Shown here piece by piece: positions 7,480-13,796 of a stretch of DNA of 15,798 nucleotides. The position numbers were made by a program, and so were the translations under genes. The stretch comes from UBA7887 sp964408735 (GTDB lineage: Bacteria; Pseudomonadota; Alphaproteobacteria; UBA7887): NCBI GenBank assembly GCA_964408735.1, contig CAYPAX010000105.1, forward strand, positions 1 to 15,798. The letters run 5' to 3'. Numbering within the stretch: the first letter of the stretch is position 1; each line of letters begins with the position of its first letter. Under the pieces are notes generated by a model. That model saw nothing but the letters and a program-made list of their open reading frames with translations, was not told the origin of the DNA and made no database searches.

Positions 7480-8273
7480 GCAGCGTGCTCCGCGTTTTCA
7501 CCTATCTGCCCAATCCGCGCCTCTGGAAGGCGGCGATCGCGGCGCGTCTTTGTGGCCTGGAGATCGAGGCGCGCGGCGACAAGCCGCGCAAGCTTCGCGA
7601 CTGGCTGTGGGACTTCGATGCCCGCCCGCTCGAAGACGGCGAGGCCGACCCGCAAGGCCCCTGGGCCAGGCAGCCCCGCACGGGTTTCGACGGCGTGCTC
7701 TACAAGACCGACGCCTTTCTCGGCGCCCACCCCTTCGGCACCGTGCCGGCGGCCTTCAGCCCCGACGGCGAGGTGGGTATTTTCGAATCCAACAGCATCA
7801 TGCGCACCGTTGCCCGCCTCGGTGCCGAGTGTTATCCGCTCTACGGCAGCGATCCCTACCAGGCCTCGCGTATCGACAGCTTCCTCGACGCCTGTCTCGT
7901 TTTCGCCCGCGACAGCCAGATCTACCTGCTGGCCATGAACGCCGACAGCGTGACACCCGAGATCCACGCCCGCGCCAAGGGCGCCTGGGAAACCTGGATG
8001 AGCGGCATGGAGCGCGCGATGACGGGCCGCGACTTCCTGGTCGGCGACGGCATCACGCTCGCCGATATCTGCTTCGTCTGCGAACTGACACTGTTCTCGC
8101 GCGAAAAAGCCCTGCACGGCAAGCTCGCTGCCCTCGGCCTCGACCCCATCGTCGGCGACGACGATGCCTACCCCAACGCCATGGCCCACTACCGCCGCCT
8201 GGTCGCCCACGAGGCCTTCGCGCCGGACGTTGCGCCGTACCTGGAAAAGCTCCAAAGGGACATCGCCGCATGA
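7476..8273 (+). CDS. GST-like protein with an N-terminal domain insertion
   Basis: This 265-residue protein resembles glutathione S-transferases. It begins VFTYLPNPRLWKAAIAARLC (7-26) like a GST first strand and helix. The cis-proline motif HPFGTVP falls at 85-91 and the glutathione-contact motif FESNSI at 103-108. The C-terminal helical domain has the folding motif GITLADICFV (192-201). In an ordinary GST the cis-proline lies near residue 50, so about 35 extra residues are inserted between roughly 33 and 80 (a charged, Trp-containing stretch with KLRDWLWDFDARPL). No obvious N-terminal catalytic Ser/Cys/Tyr is seen; Tyr10 is a candidate. Four-base overlaps join it to the CoA-transferase and EthD genes. 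It could be a second enzyme of the pathway, or a divergent subunit of the first GST. Confidence 0.82.
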   Translation: MSSVLRVFTYLPNPRLWKAAIAARLCGLEIEARGDKPRKLRDWLWDFDARPLEDGEADPQGPWARQPRTGFDGVLYKTDAFLGAHPFGTVPAAFSPDGEVGIFESNSIMRTVARLGAECYPLYGSDPYQASRIDSFLDACLVFARDSQIYLLAMNADSVTPEIHARAKGAWETWMSGMERAMTGRDFLVGDGITLADICFVCELTLFSREKALHGKLAALGLDPIVGDDDAYPNAMAHYRRLVAHEAFAPDVAPYLEKLQRDIAA

Positions 8274-8650
8274 TCAAGCTCGCCTTCTGTCTGCGGCGCC
8301 TGCCCCATCTCAGCGTCGAGGAATTCCAGCGCACCTGGCGCGATGACCACGCGCCGCTGGTGCGCCAACATCAGAAGGCTCTGGGCATTCTGCGCTATGT
8401 CCAGCTCCACACCGACCACGGCAAGCTGACCCAGGCAATGACTGCCTCGCGCGGCTGCGGGCCGGCCTATGACGGCATCGCCGAGCTCTGGTACGAAAGC
8501 CGCGAGGCCTTCGCCGCGCTGCGCGAAAGCGCCGAAGCCCGCGCCGCCGGCAAGGCGCTCTACGAAGACGAATGCCGCTTCATAGACCTCGCCAACTCCG
8601 CCATCTGGGTCGGCGAGGAATACGAGGTCATCGCACAGAGCGACACCTGA
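8270..8650 (+). CDS. EthD domain-containing protein
   Basis: This small protein of 126 residues matches the EthD family, dimeric alpha-beta barrel proteins. It opens with MIKLAFCLRRLPHLSVEEFQ and WRDDHAPLV; His27 in the latter is the family's conserved histidine. A second conserved block is YDGIAELWYESREAFAAL (67-84). EthD was first found with an ethyl tert-butyl ether degradation system, where its exact role is unclear; relatives include lactone and muconolactone isomerases and monooxygenases. The start is the ATG at 8270, which overlaps the previous stop (ATGA); the same frame stays open far upstream but only as antisense-type noise inside the GST-like gene. It is the last gene of the operon. 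A 59-base gap without a strong terminator follows. A role in substrate binding or isomerisation is possible. Confidence 0.88.
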   Translation: MIKLAFCLRRLPHLSVEEFQRTWRDDHAPLVRQHQKALGILRYVQLHTDHGKLTQAMTASRGCGPAYDGIAELWYESREAFAALRESAEARAAGKALYEDECRFIDLANSAIWVGEEYEVIAQSDT

Positions 8651-8709
8651 CGCCCGCCATCGATTTGTGGCGTTCTCCGCGTGCGCCTTTCGGGTTGGAG
8701 AGAGCCTAA

Positions 8710-9582
8710 ATGAGCGATGTCGCCCTTGGCAGCCACGACCTGCGACTTTCTGTTGATCCCGACGCCGGCGCTTGCGTTACCGGGTTCTGGTCGATGCGCG
8801 ATGGCCAGCGTTTCGACTGGTTTCTGCCGAGCGACAAGGCTTGCTTCCCCTTGGTGCCCTATTCCAATCGCATTCGGGGCGGGCGCTTTCGCTTTGGCGG
8901 GCGCGAGATCGCTCTGCCGCTCAATTTTGGTGACCATCCGCACAGCATTCACGGGCATGGCTGGCAGGCGGCTTGGGATGTCGTGGAGTCAGCGTCGAAT
9001 CGATTGCTGCTGGGCTATGGGCATGCAGCGGACGAATGGCCATGGGCCTACGTGGCGCGACAGACGTTTCAACTCGGCGAGAGCGGTCTGACGATTACCC
9101 TGGAACTGGAGAACCAGAGCAACAGCGACATGCCAGCCGGTATCGGGCTGCACCCGTATTTTCCGCTGCGCGATGCTCAGCTTACTGCCGAAGTCGCAGG
9201 CGTCTGGCTAACCGATGACGAGGTCATGCCGACCGAGCGTGTGGCGCTGCCGGAACGCTGGAATCTGCGCCAGGGCGTGGCAGTGCCGGACATGGATATC
9301 GACAATGGATTTGACGGCTGGAATGGCCGCGCGGTGATCGCGTGGCCCGAGAGCGGTGCCGGGCTAACGATCTTGGCGGATTCTCTGCTCAGGAATCTCG
9401 TGGTGTTCGCGCCGCCGGGCGGCGATTTCTTCTGTGTCGAGCCGGTCTCGCATATGACCGACGCCTTCAACCTGGCGGCCGGCAGCACGGCGGAGACGGG
9501 TATGCGGGTGCTGGCACCGGGCGAGGCCCTGTCGGCGCGCGTGACCTTCAGCCCGCATAGGCGTTCGCCGGCAGGCCGCTGA
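8710..9582 (+). CDS. Aldose 1-epimerase family protein (mutarotase)
   Basis: Predicted 290-residue cytosolic enzyme that interconverts alpha and beta anomers of an aldose. The expected catalytic residues are visible: His81 (HSIHGHGWQ), His148 (GIGLHPYFP) and the general base Glu244 (FCVEPVSHMTDAF). Asn53-Arg54 in YSNRIRGG is also typical. GGAGAG (8697-8702) lies seven bases before the ATG. The gene follows the EthD gene by 59 bases in the same direction but fits better with the sugar genes beyond it. Its last 35 bases overlap the 3' end of the SMP-30 gene on the other strand. Together with the SDR dehydrogenase and the lactonase it would supply the anomer that is oxidised. The family also includes hexose-6-phosphate 1-epimerases, so the exact sugar is open. 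Confidence 0.88.
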   Translation: MSDVALGSHDLRLSVDPDAGACVTGFWSMRDGQRFDWFLPSDKACFPLVPYSNRIRGGRFRFGGREIALPLNFGDHPHSIHGHGWQAAWDVVESASNRLLLGYGHAADEWPWAYVARQTFQLGESGLTITLELENQSNSDMPAGIGLHPYFPLRDAQLTAEVAGVWLTDDEVMPTERVALPERWNLRQGVAVPDMDIDNGFDGWNGRAVIAWPESGAGLTILADSLLRNLVVFAPPGGDFFCVEPVSHMTDAFNLAAGSTAETGMRVLAPGEALSARVTFSPHRRSPAGR

Positions 9583-10414
9583 CGCCCGCATCCACCGCGA
9601 AAAGGCTGCCGGCCATGGGCTGGCGCGCGATGTCCGAACAGCTCAGGCCCTTGGTCGCTGTGGTGACGTAAAGCACGTCCAGCGCCGCGCCGCCGAAGGC
9701 GCAGCTCGTGACATTGGAGACCGGCAGCGGGATATAGCGCATCGGCGTGCCGTCAGGATCGAAGCGGGTCACCCGCCAGCCGCCGAAATGGGCCACCCAG
9801 AGGCAGCCCTCGGCATCGACGGTCATGCCGTCGGGATGACCGTGCGCTTCCGGTATGGTGATGAAGGGGCGTTTGTTCGACAGCGAACCGTCTTCGGCCA
9901 GATCGAAGGCGGAGATCTCACGCTTCAGCGTATCGGTGTGATAGAGCGTGGCGCCATCGGGGCTGAAGGCGGGGCCGTTGGTGATGACGTAGCCGCAATC
10001 CAGACGATGCCAGCTGTGATCCGCATCCAGGCGGTAGAGCGCGCCCGTCGCCTCGATCTCCGAATCGTCCATGGTGCCGGTCCAAAGGCGGCCCTTGGCA
10101 TCGACCTTGCCGTCGTTGACGCGATTTCCGGGGCGGTCCGTTTCCGGGCCGCCGAGGCGCGCGGGCGAACTTTGCGGGCAGGCGAGGAAGGCGAAGCCGC
10201 CCTTCAGCCCGGCAATGAAACCGCCTTCGGCGCGCGGGCAGAGACAGCCGATCGGCTCCGCCACGCGCCAGCTTTCGCGGGCGCCCGTCTGCGGCTGATA
10301 GCGATGGATCGCCGGCGCCTTGATATCGACCCAATAGAGCGCCGATTCCGCGGCCAGCCAGACCGGCCCCTCGCCAAGAATCGCCGCGGCGGGCCAGATG
10401 CACGCCGCTGTCAC
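9548..10414 (-). CDS. SMP-30/gluconolactonase family sugar lactonase (XylC-like)
   Basis: Predicted 288-residue six-bladed beta-propeller lactonase that hydrolyses an aldonolactone to its acid. The metal ligands are Glu15 (LGEGPVW), Asn146 (ITNGPAFSPDG) and Asp195 (GHPDGMTVD); Asn100 in NRVNDGKVD is the family's conserved substrate-side residue. Repeated blade motifs (GRLWTGTMDD, GCLWVAHFGGW) are clear. The start is a GTG at 10414 overlapping the SDR stop as GTGA. The frame extends further upstream, but that extension lies inside the SDR gene, is Arg/Pro-rich and lacks family similarity. It is the last gene of the four-gene minus-strand operon. Its 3' end overlaps the aldose 1-epimerase gene by 35 bases with no room for a separate terminator. 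In Caulobacter xylose oxidation the same pair, XylB-type SDR and SMP-30 lactonase, works together, which supports this role. Confidence 0.88.
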   Translation of the reverse strand: MTAACIWPAAAILGEGPVWLAAESALYWVDIKAPAIHRYQPQTGARESWRVAEPIGCLCPRAEGGFIAGLKGGFAFLACPQSSPARLGGPETDRPGNRVNDGKVDAKGRLWTGTMDDSEIEATGALYRLDADHSWHRLDCGYVITNGPAFSPDGATLYHTDTLKREISAFDLAEDGSLSNKRPFITIPEAHGHPDGMTVDAEGCLWVAHFGGWRVTRFDPDGTPMRYIPLPVSNVTSCAFGGAALDVLYVTTATKGLSCSDIARQPMAGSLFAVDAGVSGLPANAYAG

Positions 10415-11178
10415 GTCCAGCCGCCGTCGGCGATGTAGTTCTGGTTGGTGCAGATGCCGCTGTCGTCGGAAGCGAGAAACAGCACCACGCGCGCCAGCTC
10501 CTCCGGCAGGAGATGACGCTTGAGGCACTGGCGGCGCATGAGCTCCGCTTCGCCTTCGTCGTCGAGCCATTTGTCGACCTGGCGCTCGGTCATGATCCAG
10601 CCCGGCAGCACCGAATTCACACGGATGTTGCGCGGCCCGAGATCACGCGCCATCGAGCGCGTCAGCCCGACAATGGCGGCCTTGGACGCGGAATAGCACG
10701 GCATGCCGCCCTGGCCGGCGATCCAGGTGGTCGAGCCCATGTTGATGACCGAGCCGCCGCCGGCCTCGCCCATGGCATCTGCCACCGCTTGGGTGGCGAA
10801 CAGTTGGTGCTTGAAGTTGACCGCGATGCGCTCGTCGAAATAGTCGGAGGTCACGTCGGCGAGCGCATGGCGGTCGTCATTGGCGGCGTTGTTGACCAGC
10901 GCCCGAATCGGCCCTGCACGCGCGATAACGTCGCGGATCGCCGCCTGTAGCGCATCGATGTCGCGCAAATCGCAGGCGATGAACTCCGGCGCCGGGCAGC
11001 CTTGTGCCTCGATGCGCGCGATCAAGTCGGCCGCGGCTTCGGCATTGATGTCGACAAAGAAGACGTTCGCCCGCTGGCGGCAGAACAGCTCGACGATCGC
11101 AGCGCCGATGCCGGAGCCGCCGCCGGTGACGAAGACATTGCGCCCCGCGAGGCTGGGATAGCTGGCTTCCTCGGTCAT
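10411..11178 (-). CDS. SDR-family aldose 1-dehydrogenase, XylB-like
   Basis: Predicted 255-residue classical short-chain dehydrogenase. The cofactor loop is TGGGSGIG (18-25); Asp43 after strand 2 (FFVDIN) predicts NAD(H) preference. The NNAA motif is at 96-99 and the catalytic residues are Ser149, Tyr162 and Lys166 (CYSASK). The text resembles my recollection of Caulobacter D-xylose dehydrogenase XylB: YPSL at the start, NDDRHALADVT, and the C-terminal QCLK and FLASDDSGICT blocks. It probably oxidises an aldose at C1 to a lactone, handed to the SMP-30 gene whose start overlaps this stop. Two ATGs occur in tandem (11181 and 11178); the second sits five bases from GGAGG (11184-11188) and is preferred. 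The substrate could be xylose, arabinose, galactose, fucose or another aldose. Confidence 0.9.
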   Translation of the reverse strand: MTEEASYPSLAGRNVFVTGGGSGIGAAIVELFCRQRANVFFVDINAEAAADLIARIEAQGCPAPEFIACDLRDIDALQAAIRDVIARAGPIRALVNNAANDDRHALADVTSDYFDERIAVNFKHQLFATQAVADAMGEAGGGSVINMGSTTWIAGQGGMPCYSASKAAIVGLTRSMARDLGPRNIRVNSVLPGWIMTERQVDKWLDDEGEAELMRRQCLKRHLLPEELARVVLFLASDDSGICTNQNYIADGGWT

Positions 11179-11190
11179 CATGGCCTCCGA

Positions 11191-12354
11191 TCAGAGCTTG
11201 GTCCAGGCGCCGTTGGCGGCACCGGAGGCAACGGCAGCGGCGATGAAACGCACGCCCATGACGCCGTCTTCGACGGTCGGCACCAATAGGGATTGCGGGT
11301 CGGGGTCGCGCCCCGTCAGGCGGGCCTCGATCTGTTCCGCCATGTCGGTGTAGAGCTGTGCGAAGGCTTCCAGATAGCCTTCCGGATGGCCGCCGGGAAT
11401 GCGCGTTGAATAGGTCGCGGCATCGCCGAGCTCGGCGCCGCCGCGGGTCAGTGTGCGCGGCGGCTGGCCGAGCGGGGTGAAGGTGAGCTGGTTGGGTTGC
11501 TCCTGGGCCCACTCCAGGCCCGCCTTCTCGCCGTAGATGCGGATGCGCAGCGCGTTCTCGTTGCCCGGCGCCACCTGGCTCGACCATAGCATGCCCTTGG
11601 CGCCGCTGTCGAAGCGCAGCAGCATGTTGGCATTGTCGTCGAGCTGGCGTCCGGGCACGAAAATCTCGAGGTCGGCAGCCAGCTCGACCACCTCCGAATC
11701 GGTCATGAAGCGGGCCAGATTGTGGGCATGGGTGGCGATATCGCCGACACAGCCGGCGGGGCCGCTGCGCGCCGGATCCGTGCGCCATTCCGCCTGCTTG
11801 TTGTCGCCCGCGTCTTCGGCCTTGTTGGTCAGCCAGTCCTGGGGGTATTCCGCCTGCACGACGCGAATCGGCCCGAGCTCGCCGGCCGAGATCATCTCGC
11901 GTGCCTGGCGTACCAACGGATAGCCCGTATAGTTGTGGGTGACGCCGAACAGGCGGGCGTGCTGTCTGGTCAGCGAGGCGAGCTCCTCGGCATCGGCGAC
12001 GGTGGTGGTCAGGGGCTTGTCGCAGATCACGTCAATGCCGGCTTCGAGGAAGGCCTTGGCCGGGCCGTGGTGGACGTGGTTGGGGGTGACGATCGCCACC
12101 GCGTCGATGCCGTCCTCGCGCGCCGCCTCAGCCGCAGCCATGGCGGCGTAGCTGTCATAGGCGCGCTCCGGCGCGATACGCAGCTCTGCCGCCGAGGCCC
12201 TGGCGCGTGCGGGATCCGAGGACAGCGCCCCGGCCACCAGCTCGTAGCGGTCGTCGATGCGCGCGGCAATGCGGTGCACGCCGCCGATGAAGGCGCCCTG
12301 GCCTCCGCCGACCATGCCGAGGCGCAGGCGCCGGCCGAGTGTCTGTTCCGTCAT
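11191..12354 (-). CDS. Gfo/Idh/MocA family oxidoreductase
   Basis: Predicted 387-residue NAD(P)-dependent sugar or polyol dehydrogenase. The N-terminal Rossmann fold has GMVGGGQGAFIG (13-24) and AIVTPNHVHH (87-96). The catalytic lysine is Lys113 in CDKPL, where the usual EKP triad is DKP. The C-terminal domain carries Asp205-x3-His209 (GDIATHAHN), the usual substrate-binding acid and histidine, and a long RIPGGHPEGYLEAF block (318-331). AAGGAG lies eight bases before the ATG, overlapping the end of the preceding isomerase gene's 12-base spacer. The downstream SDR gene begins about 10 bases after the stop. This clade is, as I recall it, often next to the type of TIM-barrel protein found upstream here, suggesting a two-step oxidation and isomerisation of a sugar or keto-glycoside. 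The substrate is unknown. Confidence 0.9.
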   Translation of the reverse strand: MTEQTLGRRLRLGMVGGGQGAFIGGVHRIAARIDDRYELVAGALSSDPARARASAAELRIAPERAYDSYAAMAAAEAAREDGIDAVAIVTPNHVHHGPAKAFLEAGIDVICDKPLTTTVADAEELASLTRQHARLFGVTHNYTGYPLVRQAREMISAGELGPIRVVQAEYPQDWLTNKAEDAGDNKQAEWRTDPARSGPAGCVGDIATHAHNLARFMTDSEVVELAADLEIFVPGRQLDDNANMLLRFDSGAKGMLWSSQVAPGNENALRIRIYGEKAGLEWAQEQPNQLTFTPLGQPPRTLTRGGAELGDAATYSTRIPGGHPEGYLEAFAQLYTDMAEQIEARLTGRDPDPQSLLVPTVEDGVMGVRFIAAAVASGAANGAWTKL

Positions 12355-12366
12355 GGCTCTGGCTCC

Positions 12367-13422
12367 TTAAGAGATGCCGAGGAGCCGGCGATTGGCCGCC
12401 TCGTCGGTGCCGCCGGCGGCGAAGTCGTCGAAGGTTCTCTCGGTCACGCGGATGATGTGATCGGCGATGAACTGAGCGCCTTCGCGGGCGCCGTCCTCCG
12501 GATGCTTCATGCAGCATTCCCATTCGAGCACGGCCCAGCCGTCGAAATCGGCCGCGGTGAGGCGCGAGAAGATGCCGGAGAAGTCGACCTGGCCATCACC
12601 CAGCGAACGGAAGCGCCCGGCCCGGTCGATCCACGACTGATAGCCGGAATAGACGCCCTGGCGGCCGCTGGGAAGGAACTCCGCATCCTTGACGTGGAAC
12701 ATCTTGATGCGCTCGGCATAGATGTCGATGAAGGCGAGATAGTCGAGTTGCTGGAGGACGAAATGGCTGGGGTCGTAGAGGATGTTGCAGCGCGGATGCT
12801 CATCGACGCGCTCCAGCAGCATCTCGAAAGTGACGCCGTCGTGCAGGTCCTCGCCGGGATGGATCTCGAAGCAGACATCGACGCCGGCCTCGTCGAAGGC
12901 ATCGAATATGGGTCGCCAGCGCCTGGCAAGCTCGTCGAAGGCGGTCTCCACCAGCCCGGCAGGCCGCTGCGGCCAGGGATAGACGAAAGGCCAGGCCAGC
13001 GCGCCGGAGAAGGTGGCGTGGGCGCTCAGGCCGAGGTTCTGCGAGGCCTTGGCGGCAAGGCGCATCTGCTCGACCGCCCATGCCTGGCGCGCCTGGGGGT
13101 TGCCGCGCACTTCCTCCGCCGCGAAGCCGTCGAAGGCCTCGTCATAGGCCGGGTGAACTGCCACCAGCTGGCCCTGGAGATGGGTCGAAAGCTCGGTGAC
13201 GCTGACACCATGCCCGGCGAGGACGCCTTTGAGATCGTCGCAGTAATCCTTGCTCTCGGCCGCTTTGGCGAGATCGATGAAGCGGCTGTCCCAGGAGGGG
13301 ATCTGAATGCCGACGAAGCCGAGGCCCGCGGCCCAGGCGGCAATCTCGTTCAAGCTGTTGAACGGTGCGCTGTCGTCGGCGAATTGCGCCAAGAAGATGG
13401 CCGGGCCCTTGATCGTCTTCAT
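12367..13422 (-). CDS. Xylose-isomerase-like TIM-barrel sugar isomerase/epimerase
   Basis: Predicted 351-residue (beta/alpha)8 enzyme of the AP endonuclease 2 / xylose-isomerase-like superfamily. A plausible metal quartet is visible: Glu186 (CFEIHPGED), Asp217 with His220 nearby (LYDPSHF), His243 (FHVKDAEF) and Glu300 (AVLEWE). Other strongly patterned blocks are ELSTHLQGQLVAVHPAYD and SLGDGQVDFSGIF. The start is the ATG at 13422 giving MKTIKGPAIFLAQF, with GGGAG about 10 bases upstream; a longer frame to 13515 adds an Arg/Ser-rich tail unlike the family. It is the first gene of the four-gene operon, read from the 441-base control region shared with the ROK gene. The reaction could be aldose-ketose isomerisation, 3-epimerisation or action on a 3-keto sugar made by the neighbouring Gfo/Idh/MocA enzyme. 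DNA repair is unlikely given the context. Confidence 0.88.
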   Translation of the reverse strand: MKTIKGPAIFLAQFADDSAPFNSLNEIAAWAAGLGFVGIQIPSWDSRFIDLAKAAESKDYCDDLKGVLAGHGVSVTELSTHLQGQLVAVHPAYDEAFDGFAAEEVRGNPQARQAWAVEQMRLAAKASQNLGLSAHATFSGALAWPFVYPWPQRPAGLVETAFDELARRWRPIFDAFDEAGVDVCFEIHPGEDLHDGVTFEMLLERVDEHPRCNILYDPSHFVLQQLDYLAFIDIYAERIKMFHVKDAEFLPSGRQGVYSGYQSWIDRAGRFRSLGDGQVDFSGIFSRLTAADFDGWAVLEWECCMKHPEDGAREGAQFIADHIIRVTERTFDDFAAGGTDEAANRRLLGIS

Positions 13423-13531
13423 CCTGCTGCTCCCTCTCCGGCTGCCATGTCGTGCCCAAGGGGCCGAAAGGCTTGGCCTGGGTTTTCGTCGACTTGAAAA
13501 TCTCTTTGTCGCCAAAGACTTATGTCTTCAG

Positions 13532-13574
13532 TTCGGCGAAAGAACCGAGCTGTTCAGCCGCCGAATATTTTTTT
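13532..13574 (+). terminator. Terminator-like hairpin with T-run, or leader stem-loop of the minus-strand operon
   Basis: TTCGGCG (13532-13538) pairs perfectly with CGCCGAA (13559-13565). Inside, GAAC (13542-13545) pairs with GTTC (13552-13555) around a six-base loop, with 3x3 unpaired bases between the two stems. Seven consecutive T follow at 13568-13574. That is the shape of an intrinsic terminator on the plus strand, but no plus-strand gene ends here. Read on the minus strand the same hairpin would sit at the very 5' end of the sugar-operon mRNA if the candidate promoter at 13573-13601 is used. Its left arm can alternatively pair upstream (TCGCC 13509-13513 with GGCGA 13535-13539). Confidence 0.45.
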
Positions 13575-13601
13575 CATACGCGAAATTATTCTGCTTGTCG
13601 A
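13573..13601 (-). promoter_or_regulatory. Candidate sigma-70 promoter of the sugar operon
   Basis: On the minus strand, TCGACA (13601-13596, one mismatch to TTGACA) is followed after 17 bases by TATGAA (13578-13573, 4 of 6 matches to TATAAT). It would start transcription near 13566, about 145 bases before the isomerase start. An alternative -10, TATAAC (13629-13624), matches 5 of 6 but has a poor -35. Either is only a sequence match. Confidence 0.3.
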
Positions 13602-13754
13602 GGCTGTAGCGCTCTTTGGGATTGTTATAAAATGCATTAAATTTTACGCAAAAATATGCCACATCATCCCTCGACAATGATGGTTGCCGCAATAATCCAC
13701 TAAATTACGCCGGATTTTATCATGTTTCATTTAATTCGGTAGGATCCTCAAAAA

Positions 13755-13796
13755 AATTAATTATTGACCTTCGGCGATTGGCCTGGATAATTAATT
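13755..13796. promoter_or_regulatory. 10-base inverted repeat flanking the ROK promoter, candidate operator
   Basis: AATTAATTAT (13755-13764) is the exact reverse complement of ATAATTAATT (13787-13796), with 22 bases between them and arm centres 32 bases apart, about three helical turns. The left arm touches the -35 hexamer and the right arm covers most of the -10. ROK repressors typically bind AT-rich inverted repeats, so autoregulation is a reasonable inference. The arms are pure A/T in an AT-rich area, so chance is not excluded. Confidence 0.45.
13764..13791 (+). promoter_or_regulatory. Sigma-70-type promoter of the ROK regulator gene
   Basis: TTGACC (13764-13769; 5 of 6 matches to TTGACA) and GATAAT (13786-13791; 5 of 6 matches to TATAAT) are separated by 16 bases. 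Transcription would start near 13798, leaving a leader of about 66 bases before the GTG at 13864. This is the best promoter match noticed in the window and it points at the right gene. Confidence 0.65.

Noticed and set aside
7388..8269. Long plus-strand frame in phase with and upstream of the EthD gene
   Set aside because: It is Arg/Pro-rich and overlaps the CoA-transferase end and the GST-like gene in another frame. EthD similarity starts exactly at the ATG at 8270, which also makes an ATGA overlap.
8655..8672. CGCCA/TGGCG hairpin after the EthD gene as a terminator
   Set aside because: Only five base pairs with an eight-base loop and no T-run.
10415..10570. N-terminal extension of the SMP-30 lactonase
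   Set aside because: These 52 codons lie inside the SDR gene in another frame, are Arg-rich and unlike any lactonase; the GTG at 10414 overlapping the SDR stop is the sensible start.
11722..13497. 591-codon open frame on the plus strand opposite the Gfo/Idh/MocA and isomerase genes
   Set aside because: The minus strand has two clear enzyme families with intact motifs and ribosome sites. The plus-strand frame has no recognisable domain and is a typical GC-rich antisense shadow.
13423..13515. N-terminal extension of the TIM-barrel isomerase
   Set aside because: It reads Arg/Ser-rich sequence with no family similarity, and a ribosome site precedes the ATG at 13422.
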